The notes under the pieces are model-generated. The model was not told the DNA's origin and did not search any database. It saw nothing but the letters and a program-made list of their open reading frames with translations. This document shows positions 35,547 through 44,470 of a stretch of DNA of 64,000 nt, piece by piece. How positions within the stretch are numbered: position 1 is the stretch's first letter; each line of letters opens with the position of its first letter. The stretch is from the NCBI RefSeq assembly GCF_002001045.1, contig NZ_MUNR01000007.1:59494-123493 (forward strand), read 5' to 3'. This DNA comes from Rhodanobacter sp. C01. GTDB taxonomy: Bacteria; Pseudomonadota; Gammaproteobacteria; Xanthomonadales; Rhodanobacteraceae. The position numbers and the translations under genes were made by a program.

Positions 35547-35906
35547 ATGAGAACGGGAGCATTGATCCGGCGCGCGGGCATCACACGTGACACGCTGCGG
35601 TATTACGAACGAGAAGGTGTGATAACGCCGCCAGCACGCTCAGCCAATGGCTATCGCGACTACCCGGAACGGGTACTGGAGGAAATTCGCTTCATTCGGC
35701 TAGGACAGTCTGTGGGTCTGCCGCTGCGAATGATTCGCCGCGCGATTCCATATCTCATCGCGCCGCAACCTGGTTGTCAGGAACTGCGCGCGGTATTGGA
35801 AACGCAGATGCAAGCGATCGACGAACAAATGCACAAATTGCGCTCGGCGAAAGCCCGTCTCGGTAAGTGGCTGCTCGCCAATCGCGCTGCGACAGCAGCC
35901 GGTTGA
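35547..35906 (+). CDS. MerR-family transcriptional regulator (aldehyde/redox type candidate)
   Basis: The 119-residue protein has the MerR winged helix-turn-helix (GALIRRAGITRDTLRYYEREGVI, then RSANGYRDYPERVLEEIRFI) and a short dimerisation helix (ELRAVLETQMQAIDEQMHKLR). One cysteine (PGCQEL, near residue 72) lies at the start of the coiled coil, which recalls thiol- or aldehyde-sensing AdhR/NmlR members that control alcohol dehydrogenases; metal-binding cysteine pairs are absent. GGAGGGG precedes the start. It diverges from the dehydrogenase gene. Confidence 0.9.
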   Translation: MRTGALIRRAGITRDTLRYYEREGVITPPARSANGYRDYPERVLEEIRFIRLGQSVGLPLRMIRRAIPYLIAPQPGCQELRAVLETQMQAIDEQMHKLRSAKARLGKWLLANRAATAAG

Positions 35907-35911
35907 TTCGC

Positions 35912-36172
35912 CTAGCGCGTGGCCATTTCCAGCGCATCAAGGTAGGTCAGCGCATGCTGGCGATCCATCCCGCACATCGCCAGCTCCGGCTTCAGCCCGC
36001 TGCATACGGCGGGGCGTCGCGGATCGCCGAAGATCGCGCAACGGTTGTCGTCGGTGAGTTGCACGCAACGGACACCGGCCGGCTTGCCGTGCGGCATGCC
36101 GGGGATCGGTGAACTGATCGACGGCGCGATGCAGCAGGCGCCGCAGCCGGCCCGGCAGGCCAGTGTGCTCAT
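35912..36172 (-). CDS. YkgJ-family cysteine-cluster protein
   Basis: The 86-residue protein begins CRAGCGACC and has further cysteines in [23 protein letters not shown] and AMCGMD, the cluster pattern of the YkgJ (UPF0153) family of predicted zinc- or iron-chelating proteins of unknown role. The start overlaps the aroE stop (ATGA), so it is cotranslated with aroE. A truncated relative lies 1.6 kb to the left. Confidence 0.88.
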   Translation of the reverse strand: MSTLACRAGCGACCIAPSISSPIPGMPHGKPAGVRCVQLTDDNRCAIFGDPRRPAVCSGLKPELAMCGMDRQHALTYLDALEMATR

Positions 36173-36999
36173 GCGGTCTGCTGGCGCAGCAGCTGGTATA
36201 CCGGTTCGGTCTCCGGTCGCTGGCCGTGCCAGAGCTCGAACGCATCGGCGGCGGTTTCCACCAGCATGCCGAGGCCATCGAACGCGTAGCGTGCGCCGGC
36301 GGTCTTTGCCCAGCTCAGGAATCCGCTGGCCGCGATGCCATACGACAGGTCGTAGCAGAGTGCACGGGCGCCGACCAGCGAGAATGGCAGCTGCAACGAG
36401 GCGCCCAGCACTCCGGCCGAGGTAGCTTGGACGATCAGATCGTAACTGCCGATATCGGCCAGATCCTCCCAGTAACGTGTGTGTGCACGCGCCGGCTCGC
36501 CGATCGCATCGGCAAGTGCATCGGCCGCCTCGGGCGAGCGGTTGACGATGGTCAGCGTGTGCACGCCGGCATCCAGCAGGTTCCACGCCACGCCGTGCGC
36601 GGCACCGCCGGCACCGAGCAACAAGGCAGTGTGGCCGCGCAGATCGACACCATGTCGTTCGGTGATGTCGCGCACCATGCCATCGCCATCGGTGTTGTGC
36701 GCGGCCAATCTGCTGTCCGCCAATCGGGTCAGCACATTCGCGCTACCGGCACGTGCGGCTGCATCGCTGCGCTGCTCGGCCAGCGCGAAGGCCGCTGCCT
36801 TGTGCGGCAGCGTGACATTCGCGCCGCGACCACCCGTGGTGAAAAAGTGGCGTACGGCGGCAGCGAAGTCGGCCGGTGCCGCGTCAATCGTGCGGTATTC
36901 CAGCGCGATGCCGAACTGTTGCGCGAACGCCTGGTGGATCTGCGGCGACAGGCTGTGGCTGATCGGATGACCGAAGACGGCGAACTGAGCTGGATCCAT
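36169..36999 (-). CDS. aroE: Shikimate dehydrogenase (NADP+)
   Basis: The 276-residue protein reduces 3-dehydroshikimate in aromatic amino acid synthesis. Signatures are [15 protein letters not shown] (shikimate-binding serines), NVTLPHK with catalytic Lys67, HNTDGDG with Asp104, the NADP-binding [20 protein letters not shown] and a [10 protein letters not shown] box. The ATG at 36999 gives exact family length. It overlaps ykgJ downstream. Confidence 0.96.
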   Translation of the reverse strand: MDPAQFAVFGHPISHSLSPQIHQAFAQQFGIALEYRTIDAAPADFAAAVRHFFTTGGRGANVTLPHKAAAFALAEQRSDAAARAGSANVLTRLADSRLAAHNTDGDGMVRDITERHGVDLRGHTALLLGAGGAAHGVAWNLLDAGVHTLTIVNRSPEAADALADAIGEPARAHTRYWEDLADIGSYDLIVQATSAGVLGASLQLPFSLVGARALCYDLSYGIAASGFLSWAKTAGARYAFDGLGMLVETAADAFELWHGQRPETEPVYQLLRQQTA

Positions 37000-37153
37000 G
37001 GAGTTTCCCGGGTGATGGCTGGTGCCGCGACGGCGTGCTGGCATGCATTCTACAAGCCGCGACTCCCGCGACCTTCGCCTGCCGCGCGGGTCGCAGCCGG
37101 TGAGATGGTCGCGCCGCACGATCCAGTCGTCCTTCGCCGAACGGAACATCCCG

Positions 37154-37411
37154 ATGCGCCCGCAGACACGTCACGTCGCACGTCACTCGCACCTTCCCGC
37201 CATCGCGTTGCTGTGGCTGCTCGGCGGCAGCGCCCTGCTGCTGACTACCCTGGTTCCGCTGCACACCGCCCTGCTCGGCTGGACGCCGACGTTCTGGTTG
37301 CTCGGCGCCCCGCTAGTCGTGTTGCTGGTGCTGGAACCGACGCTGCCGCGCCAGCTGCTGGCGCTGTACCGGGTACGCCGCCATACACTGCATGGCGCAG
37401 CCTGGCATTGA
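37154..37411 (+). CDS. Small hypothetical membrane protein
   Basis: I do not recognise a family. The 85-residue frame has a basic N-terminus, two hydrophobic helices (LPAIALLWLLGGSALLLTTL and FWLLGAPLVVLLVLEPTL) and a basic C-terminal tail (RQLLALYRVRRHTL), so it looks like a genuine small inner-membrane protein. GGAACA precedes the ATG. It lies between convergent and divergent neighbours (aroE, RimK-like gene) with no evident partner. Longer in-frame starts exist but add arginine-rich sequence without protein character. Confidence 0.6.
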   Translation: MRPQTRHVARHSHLPAIALLWLLGGSALLLTTLVPLHTALLGWTPTFWLLGAPLVVLLVLEPTLPRQLLALYRVRRHTLHGAAWH

Positions 37412-37461
37412 GTTTGTGCTGCTCGCGAACCTCGGCAGGGCGTAGCAGCCGCGGTCCCGAC

Positions 37462-38946
37462 TCAGCCGGTGATGCCTTGCCGCTTGCGCTCCATCCGGCG
37501 CAGGAATTCCTGCATGATCTGCAGATACAGCCCGTCGCCCAGATGGGCGTCCTCGACTCCGGCATCGATCGACGGATTGTCGTTGACCTCGATCACCACC
37601 GGCTTGTTGCCGACCTGCTTGAGGTCGACGCCGTAGAGTCCGTCGCCGATCGGCTGGGTCGCCTTCAACGCCAGCTTGATCACCTCGGCCGGCGCCTCGC
37701 TCACCGCGATCGTCTCGAAGCCGCCGGACTTCGCGGTGCCCTTGGCGCCGTGGTTGTAGATCTGCCAGTGACCGCGCGACATGTAGTACTTGCACGCGTA
37801 CAACGGCTCGCGGTTGAGCACGCCCACGCGCCAGTCGAACTCGGTATAGACGTATTCCTGCGCCAGCAGCAAGGCACTGTGCTGGAACAGTTCGCCGGCG
37901 GCCTTCTCAAGCGCCTGCTCGCTTTCCACCTTGACCACGCCGCGCGAGAACGAACCGTCGGGAATCTTCAGCACCAGCGGGAAGCCGAGCTTGGCGACGA
38001 CTTCCTTCATGCCCTTGCTGTCGTCGCGGTAGAGGATCTCGGTGCGCGGCACGGCGAGCTTGCGCGACACCATCAGGTCGTTGAGGAAGATCTTGTTCGT
38101 GCAGCGCAGGATCGAAGTGGGATCGTCGATCACCACCATGCCTTCCTTCTCTGCACGATGGGCGAAGCGGTAGGTGTGGTTGTCGCTGGCGGTGGTTTCG
38201 CGGATGAACAGGCCGTCGTATTCCGCGAGACGCTGGTAGTCGTTCTTGCCGATCGGATCGACCTCGATACCGAGCTGCTTGCCGGCGGCGATGAAGGCCT
38301 TCAGCGCCTTCTTGTTCGACGGCGGCATCTGCTCGGCCGGATCGACCAGCATCGCGATGTCGTAGCGATACAGCTTGCGCGCGCGCGGCTTGCGCCACAG
38401 CTTCTTGGAGAAGCGGTCGAGTTCCTCGGCGAACGCGTCTTCCTGCGCATCGTCCAGCGTCTGCAGACCGACCGGCTTGATCGAGCTGACCTGCCACACG
38501 CGATCGCGCTCGAACTCGATGCGCAGCAGCGGGCAGGGGAACGACTCGAACACCTGCCGCGACAGATCCTGCAGCGCCGGATAGGCGGTCTCGCCGAAGT
38601 AGACCAGGATGCCGAAGTCCGTGGTGTCGCGGCCGCCGGCCGGCAGGAAATGGGTCAGCTTCTGGTTGAGGTCGTTGATGTCCACGCCGTACAGCGAACG
38701 CCGGCGCAGGTCGTTCACCGTGCGCACCGACGGCATCACCTTGTGCCCACGCGCCTCGGCCAGCAGCGACACGTAATAGCCAGTGCCCAGGTATTTGTAG
38801 CTGCGGCACAGGTTGATCACGTGGGTGCGTTCGTCGTCGCCACCGACCGGCTCGCGCAGGTAGTCCATCGCGCTCATGACGTCGACGGAGGGGTAGTACG
38901 AACTCCAGTCGGAGGCTTTTTCGACAACGATGACCAGACGGGTCAT
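37462..38946 (-). CDS. RimK family ATP-grasp ligase with RimK-like N-terminal domain
   Basis: The 494-residue protein has an N-terminal RimK-associated domain (RLVIVVEKASDWSSYYPSV, HVINLCRSYKYLGTGYYVSLLAE, VNDLRRRSLYG) and a C-terminal ATP-grasp fold (FPLVLKIPDGSFSRGVVKV, LAQEYVYTEFDWRVGVLN, VDLKQVGNKPVVIEVNDNPSID with metal-binding Glu/Asn). ATP-grasp RimK proteins ligate amino acids, often glutamate, to protein or peptide termini; the target of this two-domain group is unknown. A GNAT acetyltransferase gene is divergent from it across 253 bases, a pairing repeated in related genomes. Confidence 0.9.
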   Translation of the reverse strand: MTRLVIVVEKASDWSSYYPSVDVMSAMDYLREPVGGDDERTHVINLCRSYKYLGTGYYVSLLAEARGHKVMPSVRTVNDLRRRSLYGVDINDLNQKLTHFLPAGGRDTTDFGILVYFGETAYPALQDLSRQVFESFPCPLLRIEFERDRVWQVSSIKPVGLQTLDDAQEDAFAEELDRFSKKLWRKPRARKLYRYDIAMLVDPAEQMPPSNKKALKAFIAAGKQLGIEVDPIGKNDYQRLAEYDGLFIRETTASDNHTYRFAHRAEKEGMVVIDDPTSILRCTNKIFLNDLMVSRKLAVPRTEILYRDDSKGMKEVVAKLGFPLVLKIPDGSFSRGVVKVESEQALEKAAGELFQHSALLLAQEYVYTEFDWRVGVLNREPLYACKYYMSRGHWQIYNHGAKGTAKSGGFETIAVSEAPAEVIKLALKATQPIGDGLYGVDLKQVGNKPVVIEVNDNPSIDAGVEDAHLGDGLYLQIMQEFLRRMERKRQGITG

Positions 38947-39199
38947 GGCACCACTCAGGTGATCCAGCTATGGCGGGATGCCCCTGCGCGTGGCGCGATG
39001 GGACACACAAGGCGCGCAGTTTGGCACAGGGGATGTCCTGCACAAGGGCAAAGCGCTGAAGCCTGAATAAACAGCATCGGCCATGATCCGACGATGCCAC
39101 AAAACACGGGTATCGCATGGCGTCGGCTGCTAGAGTCCGCGCGTGCCGATCACCCCCACCCACCTGCTGCACCACCCTCGCCGGAAGGAACCCGAAAGC

Positions 39200-39673
39200 A
39201 TGCATCCATTGCCTGCCAGCGCCAGCGTGCGCGTACGCCGCGCCGAATTGTCCGACCTGGATGATCTGGTGACGCTGGAGGACAGCAGCTTCGACACCGA
39301 CCGATTGAGCCGCGCACAATATCGCCGCCATCTGGACAGCGACTCCGCGCTGGTGCTGGTGGCCAGCGCCAATCACCGCAACTTCCTCGGTACTGCGGTG
39401 GTGTTTTTCCGCAAGGGCAGCCGCGTGGCGCGACTGTATTCGATCGCCAGCAAGCCCGAGGCACGCGGCAAGGGTGTCGGTGCCGCCCTGCTCGAGGCTG
39501 TCGAGATGGCGGCACGCCAGCGGCGCTGCCATGCCGTGCGGCTGGAGGTGCGCGACGACAACGCCGGTGCGGTGCGCCTGTACGAACGCCACGGCTACCG
39601 GCATATCGGTCATTACCCGCATTACTACCAGGACGGTACGCATGCGTGGCGCTACGAAAAGTCACTCGATTGA
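39200..39673 (+). CDS. GNAT family N-acetyltransferase (RimI-like)
   Basis: The 157-residue protein shows the GNAT core: VRRAELSDLDDLVTLEDSSF, YSIASKPEARGKGVGAALLE (acetyl-CoA pyrophosphate loop) and VRLEVRDDNAGAVRLYERHGY, followed by an YHxYYQDGTHAW tail. This is a RimI-like protein or peptide N-acetyltransferase. The start at 39200 has GGAAGGA upstream and is preferred to one 57 bases earlier. It diverges from the RimK-like gene, so both may act on the same substrate. Confidence 0.88.
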   Translation: MHPLPASASVRVRRAELSDLDDLVTLEDSSFDTDRLSRAQYRRHLDSDSALVLVASANHRNFLGTAVVFFRKGSRVARLYSIASKPEARGKGVGAALLEAVEMAARQRRCHAVRLEVRDDNAGAVRLYERHGYRHIGHYPHYYQDGTHAWRYEKSLD

Positions 39674-39816
39674 GTCATCTGGTGGCATCGCCCTGACCAG
39701 ATGCAGCGCAATGCATGGTGCGGGTTTATCATGTCGCTGCGATCGAGGGGATTAAGGGAACGTCGCGACGCCGCACACACGGCGTCTCCAACCGTCCTGC
39801 CTCATGAGATTTCCCG

Positions 39817-41304
39817 ATGTCCATGCGTTTCCTGACTCTTGCCACTGCGCTGACCCTGGCGCTCGCTGGCTGCGCGACCAGCCGCGGCCTGCATCCCGAC
39901 AACCAGCTGACCGATCCGCAACACCTCGCCACCGGGCACACCCTCGCTGACGTGAAGCTCACCCCGGCGGCATGGCCGACGCAGGACTGGTGGGTCGGCT
40001 TGGGCGATCCGCAACTGTCGGCGCTGATCGATGAGGCGCTGAAGAACAATCCCGGTCTGGCCGCTGCCGACGCAGCAGCCAGACTGGCGCAGGCCCAGGT
40101 GCAGGGTGCCAACGCAGCCCGTGGCCCGCAGGTGGATCTGGACGCGGCGGCGCCAGGCGCGCGTTTTTCCAGCAAGGACTTCGCCTATCCGATAGAAGAT
40201 CTGGGCACGTTCGCCTGGGCCAAATCGGCCACGCTCGATTTTTCCTGGGGACTGGATCTGTGGGGCGGCAAACGGGCTGCCTGGGAAGCCGCGCTGGGTC
40301 GCAGCCGTGCCGCCGAGATCGATGCCCATGCGGCACGCATCCAGCTCTCGGTGAACGTGGCGCGCGCGTATATCCAGCTCGGCTATGCGTTCGCCCAGCA
40401 GGATGTCGCCGATGCCGAATTGCAGCGCACCGGCAAGGTGCTCGAACTCGCCCGCCGTTACGTGACCGCCGGCCTGGGTACGCCACAGCAGCTGCATCAG
40501 GCCGACTTTGCGGTGGCCAGCGCGCAACAGCAGAAGGCCCAGGTCGAGCATGCCATCGATGCCGTGCGCAGCAGCCTGTCGGTGCTGCTTGGCCAGGGCC
40601 CTGACCGCGGCTTGCAGATCGCCCGGCCGCGCGTGTTGAAGCCAGCCGATCTCGCATTGCCGGACAACCTGCCGGTGAACCTGATCGGCCGTCGTGCCGA
40701 TCTGGTCGCCGCGCGCTGGCGCGTCGAGGCAGCCGGCAGGACGATCAAGGCGGCGAAGACCGAGTTCCTGCCGAACATCAGCATCAGCGCGATGGCCGGC
40801 TTCGTCGCGGTGGGCGACAGCAGCGGTCTGTTCCAGCTACCCGCACGCACCTATGGCATCACCCCTGCACTGAGCCTGCCGATCTTCGACGGCGGTCGGC
40901 GTCGCGCCAATCTGGCGGCGGCCGATGCCAGCTACGACGGGCTGGTGGCGCAATACAATGCGACCCTGGTGCACGCGGTCAACGAGGTCGCCGACAACTA
41001 CGCCGCACTCAAATCGATGCGTAGCCAGATCGCCGCCGAACAACGCGCGCAACAGGACGCGCAGCGGGCCTGGGACGATACGATCAAGCTCTACAAGGGC
41101 GGTCTGGGCAGCTCGCTCGAAACGCTGATCGCGCGCCAGCAGCTGCTGGCCGCACAGCAGCGCATGGCCGCGCTGGACAGCCAGCAGATGGATCTATCGG
41201 TGCAACTGATCCAGGCGCTTGGGGGCGGTTACGACGCAACCGTTCCAGCGAACGGTGCGGATGCCGCCAGGACGAGTTTCAGCAACAGCACCCCGGCTCG
41301 CTGA
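39817..41304 (+). CDS. NodT-family outer-membrane efflux lipoprotein
   Basis: The 495-residue protein begins with a lipoprotein signal (LALAGC, Cys about residue 19). It has the TolC/NodT repeat layout: WWVGLGDPQLSALIDEALKNNPGL, WGLDLWGGKRAAWEAALG, long alpha-helical stretches, the linker LPDNLPVNLIGRRADLVAARW and a second repeat ending IQALGGGYDA. It would be the outer-membrane exit duct of an RND or MFS tripartite pump. No membrane-fusion protein or pump is adjacent, so it must pair with a system encoded elsewhere. A strong hairpin follows the stop. Confidence 0.93.
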   Translation: MSMRFLTLATALTLALAGCATSRGLHPDNQLTDPQHLATGHTLADVKLTPAAWPTQDWWVGLGDPQLSALIDEALKNNPGLAAADAAARLAQAQVQGANAARGPQVDLDAAAPGARFSSKDFAYPIEDLGTFAWAKSATLDFSWGLDLWGGKRAAWEAALGRSRAAEIDAHAARIQLSVNVARAYIQLGYAFAQQDVADAELQRTGKVLELARRYVTAGLGTPQQLHQADFAVASAQQQKAQVEHAIDAVRSSLSVLLGQGPDRGLQIARPRVLKPADLALPDNLPVNLIGRRADLVAARWRVEAAGRTIKAAKTEFLPNISISAMAGFVAVGDSSGLFQLPARTYGITPALSLPIFDGGRRRANLAAADASYDGLVAQYNATLVHAVNEVADNYAALKSMRSQIAAEQRAQQDAQRAWDDTIKLYKGGLGSSLETLIARQQLLAAQQRMAALDSQQMDLSVQLIQALGGGYDATVPANGADAARTSFSNSTPAR

Positions 41305-41306
41305 AA

Positions 41307-41340
41307 CTGCCGATTCCGCCCTGACGGGCGGAATCGGCAG
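41307..41340. terminator. Bidirectional hairpin between convergent genes
   Basis: A perfect 15-bp inverted repeat (CTGCCGATTCCGCCC, loop TGAC, then its complement) begins two bases after the efflux gene's stop. On the minus strand it continues into TTTCAGC; no T-run follows on the plus strand. It most likely ends both transcripts. Confidence 0.7.
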
Positions 41341-41353
41341 CGCATGGTTGCAA

Positions 41354-41626
41354 TCAGTGACGGTTCGCTGTCTCGGCGGCCATCTTGAGTTCACGGCTGG
41401 CCTGGTCGAGCAAGTCCTTGGCCTTCGCCGCATGGCCGTCCATGTCCCATTCGTTGGCCTGCTGCGCATCGGTGATGCGCTTGAACGCCTGGTCGGTCAG
41501 CCGTTGGGCGGCGGCGATATTCGGATGGCGATGCGCACTGACATCCTGCGCGGGCGGTGCCGCGAATGCCGTGGTGGCGGCCAGTGCAAGACCTGCGGTC
41601 AATACGATGAACTGCGTGCGCTTCAT
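41354..41626 (-). CDS. Small secreted hypothetical protein
   Basis: The 90-residue protein starts with a clear signal peptide (MKRTQFIVLTAGLALAATTA, cleavage at FA-AP near residue 22). The mature part is a helical, charged region (HPNIAAAQRLTDQAFKRITD, AAKAKDLLDQASRELKMAAE). It is of a type widespread in Burkholderiales and Xanthomonadales, of unknown function. CAGGAG precedes the ATG at 41626. It converges on the efflux gene over a shared hairpin. Confidence 0.75.
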   Translation of the reverse strand: MKRTQFIVLTAGLALAATTAFAAPPAQDVSAHRHPNIAAAQRLTDQAFKRITDAQQANEWDMDGHAAKAKDLLDQASRELKMAAETANRH

Positions 41627-41829
41627 GCTGCTCTCCTGGATTGAATTCGGTTGGTTGAAACCACCCCCGTGATCTGCCGGACCCGTACTGCGCGGACTTG
41701 TCTCCGGCACAACGGGCAACCGGCAAATGCAGCGCCAATCTAGCAGTGCGGTCCCATGCCACGATGGCTCAAGTTCCTGCGATTCATCTGCAGTTGGGCA
41801 TCATCGCCACGGGTCATCGACACACCTGC

Positions 41830-42519
41830 TCAACCGCCGAAGCGGGAACCGATCCGTTGCGCGGTGGCGTCATCCGGTCGCGCCACCAGCGCGCCGGTGC
41901 GCATCAGGCTGATGCTGTAGTGGCCCTGGTCGACCAGCGGCAGAAACGCGCCGCTGCCGTAAACGGTGTCCACTTCGGGCAGCCATTGCGGATACTGCCT
42001 GCCGAGTGTGAGCAGATCGAAGGCATGGGCATCGACCAGGCTGATGACGCTGCGCGGGGCGCTGGCCTCCTGCGCCGGATCGTCGTAACGGCCGGACAGC
42101 CGGTCGAGTCGGTACAGCGGCGGCAACCCGGCCAGCAGCGCGGGCAGTTTCCACTTCAGCACCACCGCCTCGACACGCCAGTCGTCACCGACCAACTGCA
42201 CCTGCCGGGTACTGCCATCGGGCCAGCTCAAGGTAAGTGCCCAGCGCTGTGGCGACAGGATGCGCGCATCGATGTCGACCACCGGGGTTTCGTCGCCCAG
42301 CAGACGATAGCCGCGCAGTGCAATGCCGGTGCCGGCCAGCAGCACGGTGAGCGCGAAGCAAGCCAGGCACAGCAGCGCACGCCAGCTGGCCGCCAGCCGG
42401 AAGCCGTTGTGCAGATGCCGGCGCAGAACGACCAGCTGGACCAGCGTGATCAGCATGAAAACGGCCGCCAGCACCAGTAGTACCGTCATCGGCATGCGCA
42501 GCAACGTGCTCCAGTCCAT
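41830..42519 (-). CDS. Hypothetical membrane protein with periplasmic C-terminal domain
   Basis: The 229-residue protein has two N-terminal hydrophobic helices (MTVLLVLAAVFMLITLVQLV and ALLCLACFALTVLLAGTGIA) and a soluble domain of about 150 residues with strands such as WALTLSWPDGSTRQVQLVGDDW and DTVYGSGAFLPLVDQGHYSISL. Related xanthomonad proteins carry the unsupported name cation/multidrug efflux pump; with two helices it is not a pump. The start at 42519 begins just before the first helix. It diverges from lptM. I do not recognise a defined domain. Confidence 0.7.
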   Translation of the reverse strand: MDWSTLLRMPMTVLLVLAAVFMLITLVQLVVLRRHLHNGFRLAASWRALLCLACFALTVLLAGTGIALRGYRLLGDETPVVDIDARILSPQRWALTLSWPDGSTRQVQLVGDDWRVEAVVLKWKLPALLAGLPPLYRLDRLSGRYDDPAQEASAPRSVISLVDAHAFDLLTLGRQYPQWLPEVDTVYGSGAFLPLVDQGHYSISLMRTGALVARPDDATAQRIGSRFGG

Positions 42520-42638
42520 CGTCTCGTTCCTCGTCGCCTCGGTGTGCGATCTGGCGTGCATCATAACGGCGATGACCACGCTGCGCGGTTGATTCAGCGG
42601 GCCTCGCTATACTGCGTCCGTCCACAGGAAACTTCGCC

Positions 42639-42821
42639 ATGCACCGAACCGCCTTGCTGCTGCTCTGTCTTGTTGTCGCCCTGCTCGCCGGCTGTGGCCA
42701 GAAGGGTCCGCTGGTGCTGCCACCGACCAAGCCGGCCACGGCATCGAGCACGGCGAAACCGCCGGTGCCGGCGCCGGTGCCGGCAACCAGCAGTACAGCC
42801 CCGACCAACGAGCAGCATTGA
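42639..42821 (+). CDS. lptM: LPS translocon maturation chaperone LptM (YifL)
   Basis: The 60-residue lipoprotein has a signal with lipobox LLAGCGQKGPL (Cys19) followed by a short proline- and alanine-rich tail. The CGQKGPL start of the mature protein is the hallmark of LptM/YifL, which helps oxidative maturation of the LptDE translocon at the outer membrane. As in E. coli it sits immediately upstream of dapF, here with a 13-base gap. In other gammaproteobacteria lysA can lie between them; it does not here. Confidence 0.88.
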   Translation: MHRTALLLLCLVVALLAGCGQKGPLVLPPTKPATASSTAKPPVPAPVPATSSTAPTNEQH

Positions 42822-42834
42822 TCGCAACCTCGCC

Positions 42835-43683
42835 ATGCAGCTGCGCTTCTCGAAAATGCACGGCATCGGCAATGACTTTGTCGTGCTGGATTGCCGGCAA
42901 CACGAATTCCCGCTGGATGCCGTGCAGATCCGTGCCTTGGGCGATCGGCATACGGGCGTGGGTTTCGACCAGCTGCTGAGTGTGGAACCGGCACGCGATC
43001 CGTCCTGTGCGTTCTACTACGGCATCTGGAATGCCGACGGCTCGCCGTCGGGCCAGTGCGGCAACGGCGTGCGCTGCGTGGCGGCCTGGCTGCATCGCGC
43101 CGGTGCGCTGGCGATCGGCGAAAACGTCCGGATCGAAAGCCCGTCCGACCCGGTGATCGTGCGCCTGCTTGGCGCGCACGAAGTCACCGTGGACATGGGC
43201 GAGCCGATCTTCGAGCCGGCGCGGATTCCGTTCGAGGTCGCAGCGGCAGCGGATCGTTACGACATCCGTGTGGGCAACGAGACACTGGAAATCGGCGTGG
43301 TGTCGATGGGCAATCCGCACGCCGTCGTGGTACTGGACGATTTCCACGAGCCGCTGCGGATGCAGTCCGGCCCGCTGCTGTCCACGCACGAACGCTTCGC
43401 TCAGGGCGCCAATGCAGGTTTCGTCCAGCCACTCGATCGCACTCGTCTGCGCCTGCGCGTGCACGAACGCGGCGCCGGCTGGACCCTGGCCTGCGGTACC
43501 GGGGCCTGCGCGGCCATGGCGGTACTGCACCAGCGCGGCGAGGTCGACGACTCGGTAGCCGTCGAGCTGCCCGGTGGCACGCTGCGGATCGACTGGGCCG
43601 GCCCCGGTCACACGCTGTGGATGACCGGCGCGGCCACCTTCGCGTTCGAGGGCGAATGGCCGGTTCCCGCCGCCATGACCTGA
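42835..43683 (+). CDS. dapF: Diaminopimelate epimerase
   Basis: The 282-residue enzyme interconverts LL- and meso-diaminopimelate for lysine and peptidoglycan synthesis. Both catalytic cysteines are visible: Cys75 in SGQCGNGVRC and Cys220 in LACGTGACAA. KMHGIGNDFVVLD at the N-terminus and VSMGNPHAVV in the middle complete the signatures. It follows lptM and leads DUF484 and xerC, the conserved dapF-DUF484-xerC order of gammaproteobacteria. Confidence 0.97.
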   Translation: MQLRFSKMHGIGNDFVVLDCRQHEFPLDAVQIRALGDRHTGVGFDQLLSVEPARDPSCAFYYGIWNADGSPSGQCGNGVRCVAAWLHRAGALAIGENVRIESPSDPVIVRLLGAHEVTVDMGEPIFEPARIPFEVAAAADRYDIRVGNETLEIGVVSMGNPHAVVVLDDFHEPLRMQSGPLLSTHERFAQGANAGFVQPLDRTRLRLRVHERGAGWTLACGTGACAAMAVLHQRGEVDDSVAVELPGGTLRIDWAGPGHTLWMTGAATFAFEGEWPVPAAMT

Positions 43684-43777
43684 CCCACGGGTTGATGCGC
43701 GCCCGCGTCCATCGCACACTCCAGCGGCACGGCACGCCTTTCCCGCGTGCCCCGGAACGGTTCGAGGATACCCGCGC

Positions 43778-44464
43778 ATGACCGCAACCCTGCTCGACGA
43801 CGCCACCCAGGCCCGTGTGGTGGCCGCCTATCTGAAACGTCATCCGGAATTTCTCAGCGAATATCCTGAGCTGGCGGCGAAACTGACGATGCCGCGCGAG
43901 CAGGGCCCCGTGTCCTCGCTGGCGGTGTACCAGCTGCAGAGCCTGCGCGACAAGAACGCCGAGCTGGAACGCCGGCTGGCCGAACTGATCGAGATCGCCG
44001 CCGAGAACGAGAAGCTCATGGAGCGCGTGCATGCACTCACCGTCGCCCTGCTGCGCGCTAACACGATGGAGGTGACTGCGCGCACGGTGATGGCCAAGCT
44101 CAGCGCGGATTTCCACACCGAACAGGTGCGCCTGCTGCTGTTCGGCGACGAGCCGCAACTGCCGCGCGCCGAATGGCTGCAGCAGATCCCCGGGGGTGCC
44201 GACGCGCTGCCGGAGTTTGCCGACTTCCTGCAGCATGGCGAGCCGGTCTCCGGACGCCTGTCCAGTGAAAAGCTGACCCGGTTGTTCGGCCCCGGCGCCG
44301 GACAGATCCGCTCGGTGGCAATGATGCGGCTGGGCGATTCCGGCATCCTGGCGATCGGCAGCCACGACCCGGACCGCTTCCAGCCGGGCATGGGCACGCT
44401 GTTCCTGAAGATGATTTCCGCCACCATCACCGCCGCACTGGCGCGTGCGCGGGACATCTCCTGA
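43778..44464 (+). CDS. DUF484 family protein (YigA-like)
   Basis: The 228-residue protein has the DUF484 N-terminus (VVAAYLKRHPEFLSEYPELA), a coiled-coil-like segment (LRDKNAELERRLAELIEIAAENEKL) and a GAF-like C-terminal domain (HTEQVRLLLFGDE, SVAMMRLGDSGILAIGSHD). Function is unknown. Location between dapF and xerC is conserved, and the xerC start is six bases past its stop, so a shared transcript is likely. Confidence 0.92.
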   Translation: MTATLLDDATQARVVAAYLKRHPEFLSEYPELAAKLTMPREQGPVSSLAVYQLQSLRDKNAELERRLAELIEIAAENEKLMERVHALTVALLRANTMEVTARTVMAKLSADFHTEQVRLLLFGDEPQLPRAEWLQQIPGGADALPEFADFLQHGEPVSGRLSSEKLTRLFGPGAGQIRSVAMMRLGDSGILAIGSHDPDRFQPGMGTLFLKMISATITAALARARDIS

Positions 44465-44470
44465 GCCGCG

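Noticed and set aside
36163..39066. Plus-strand open frame of 967 codons opposite aroE and the RimK-like gene
   Set aside because: It spans two unrelated genes on the other strand and has the composition of an antisense frame, with no recognisable domain.
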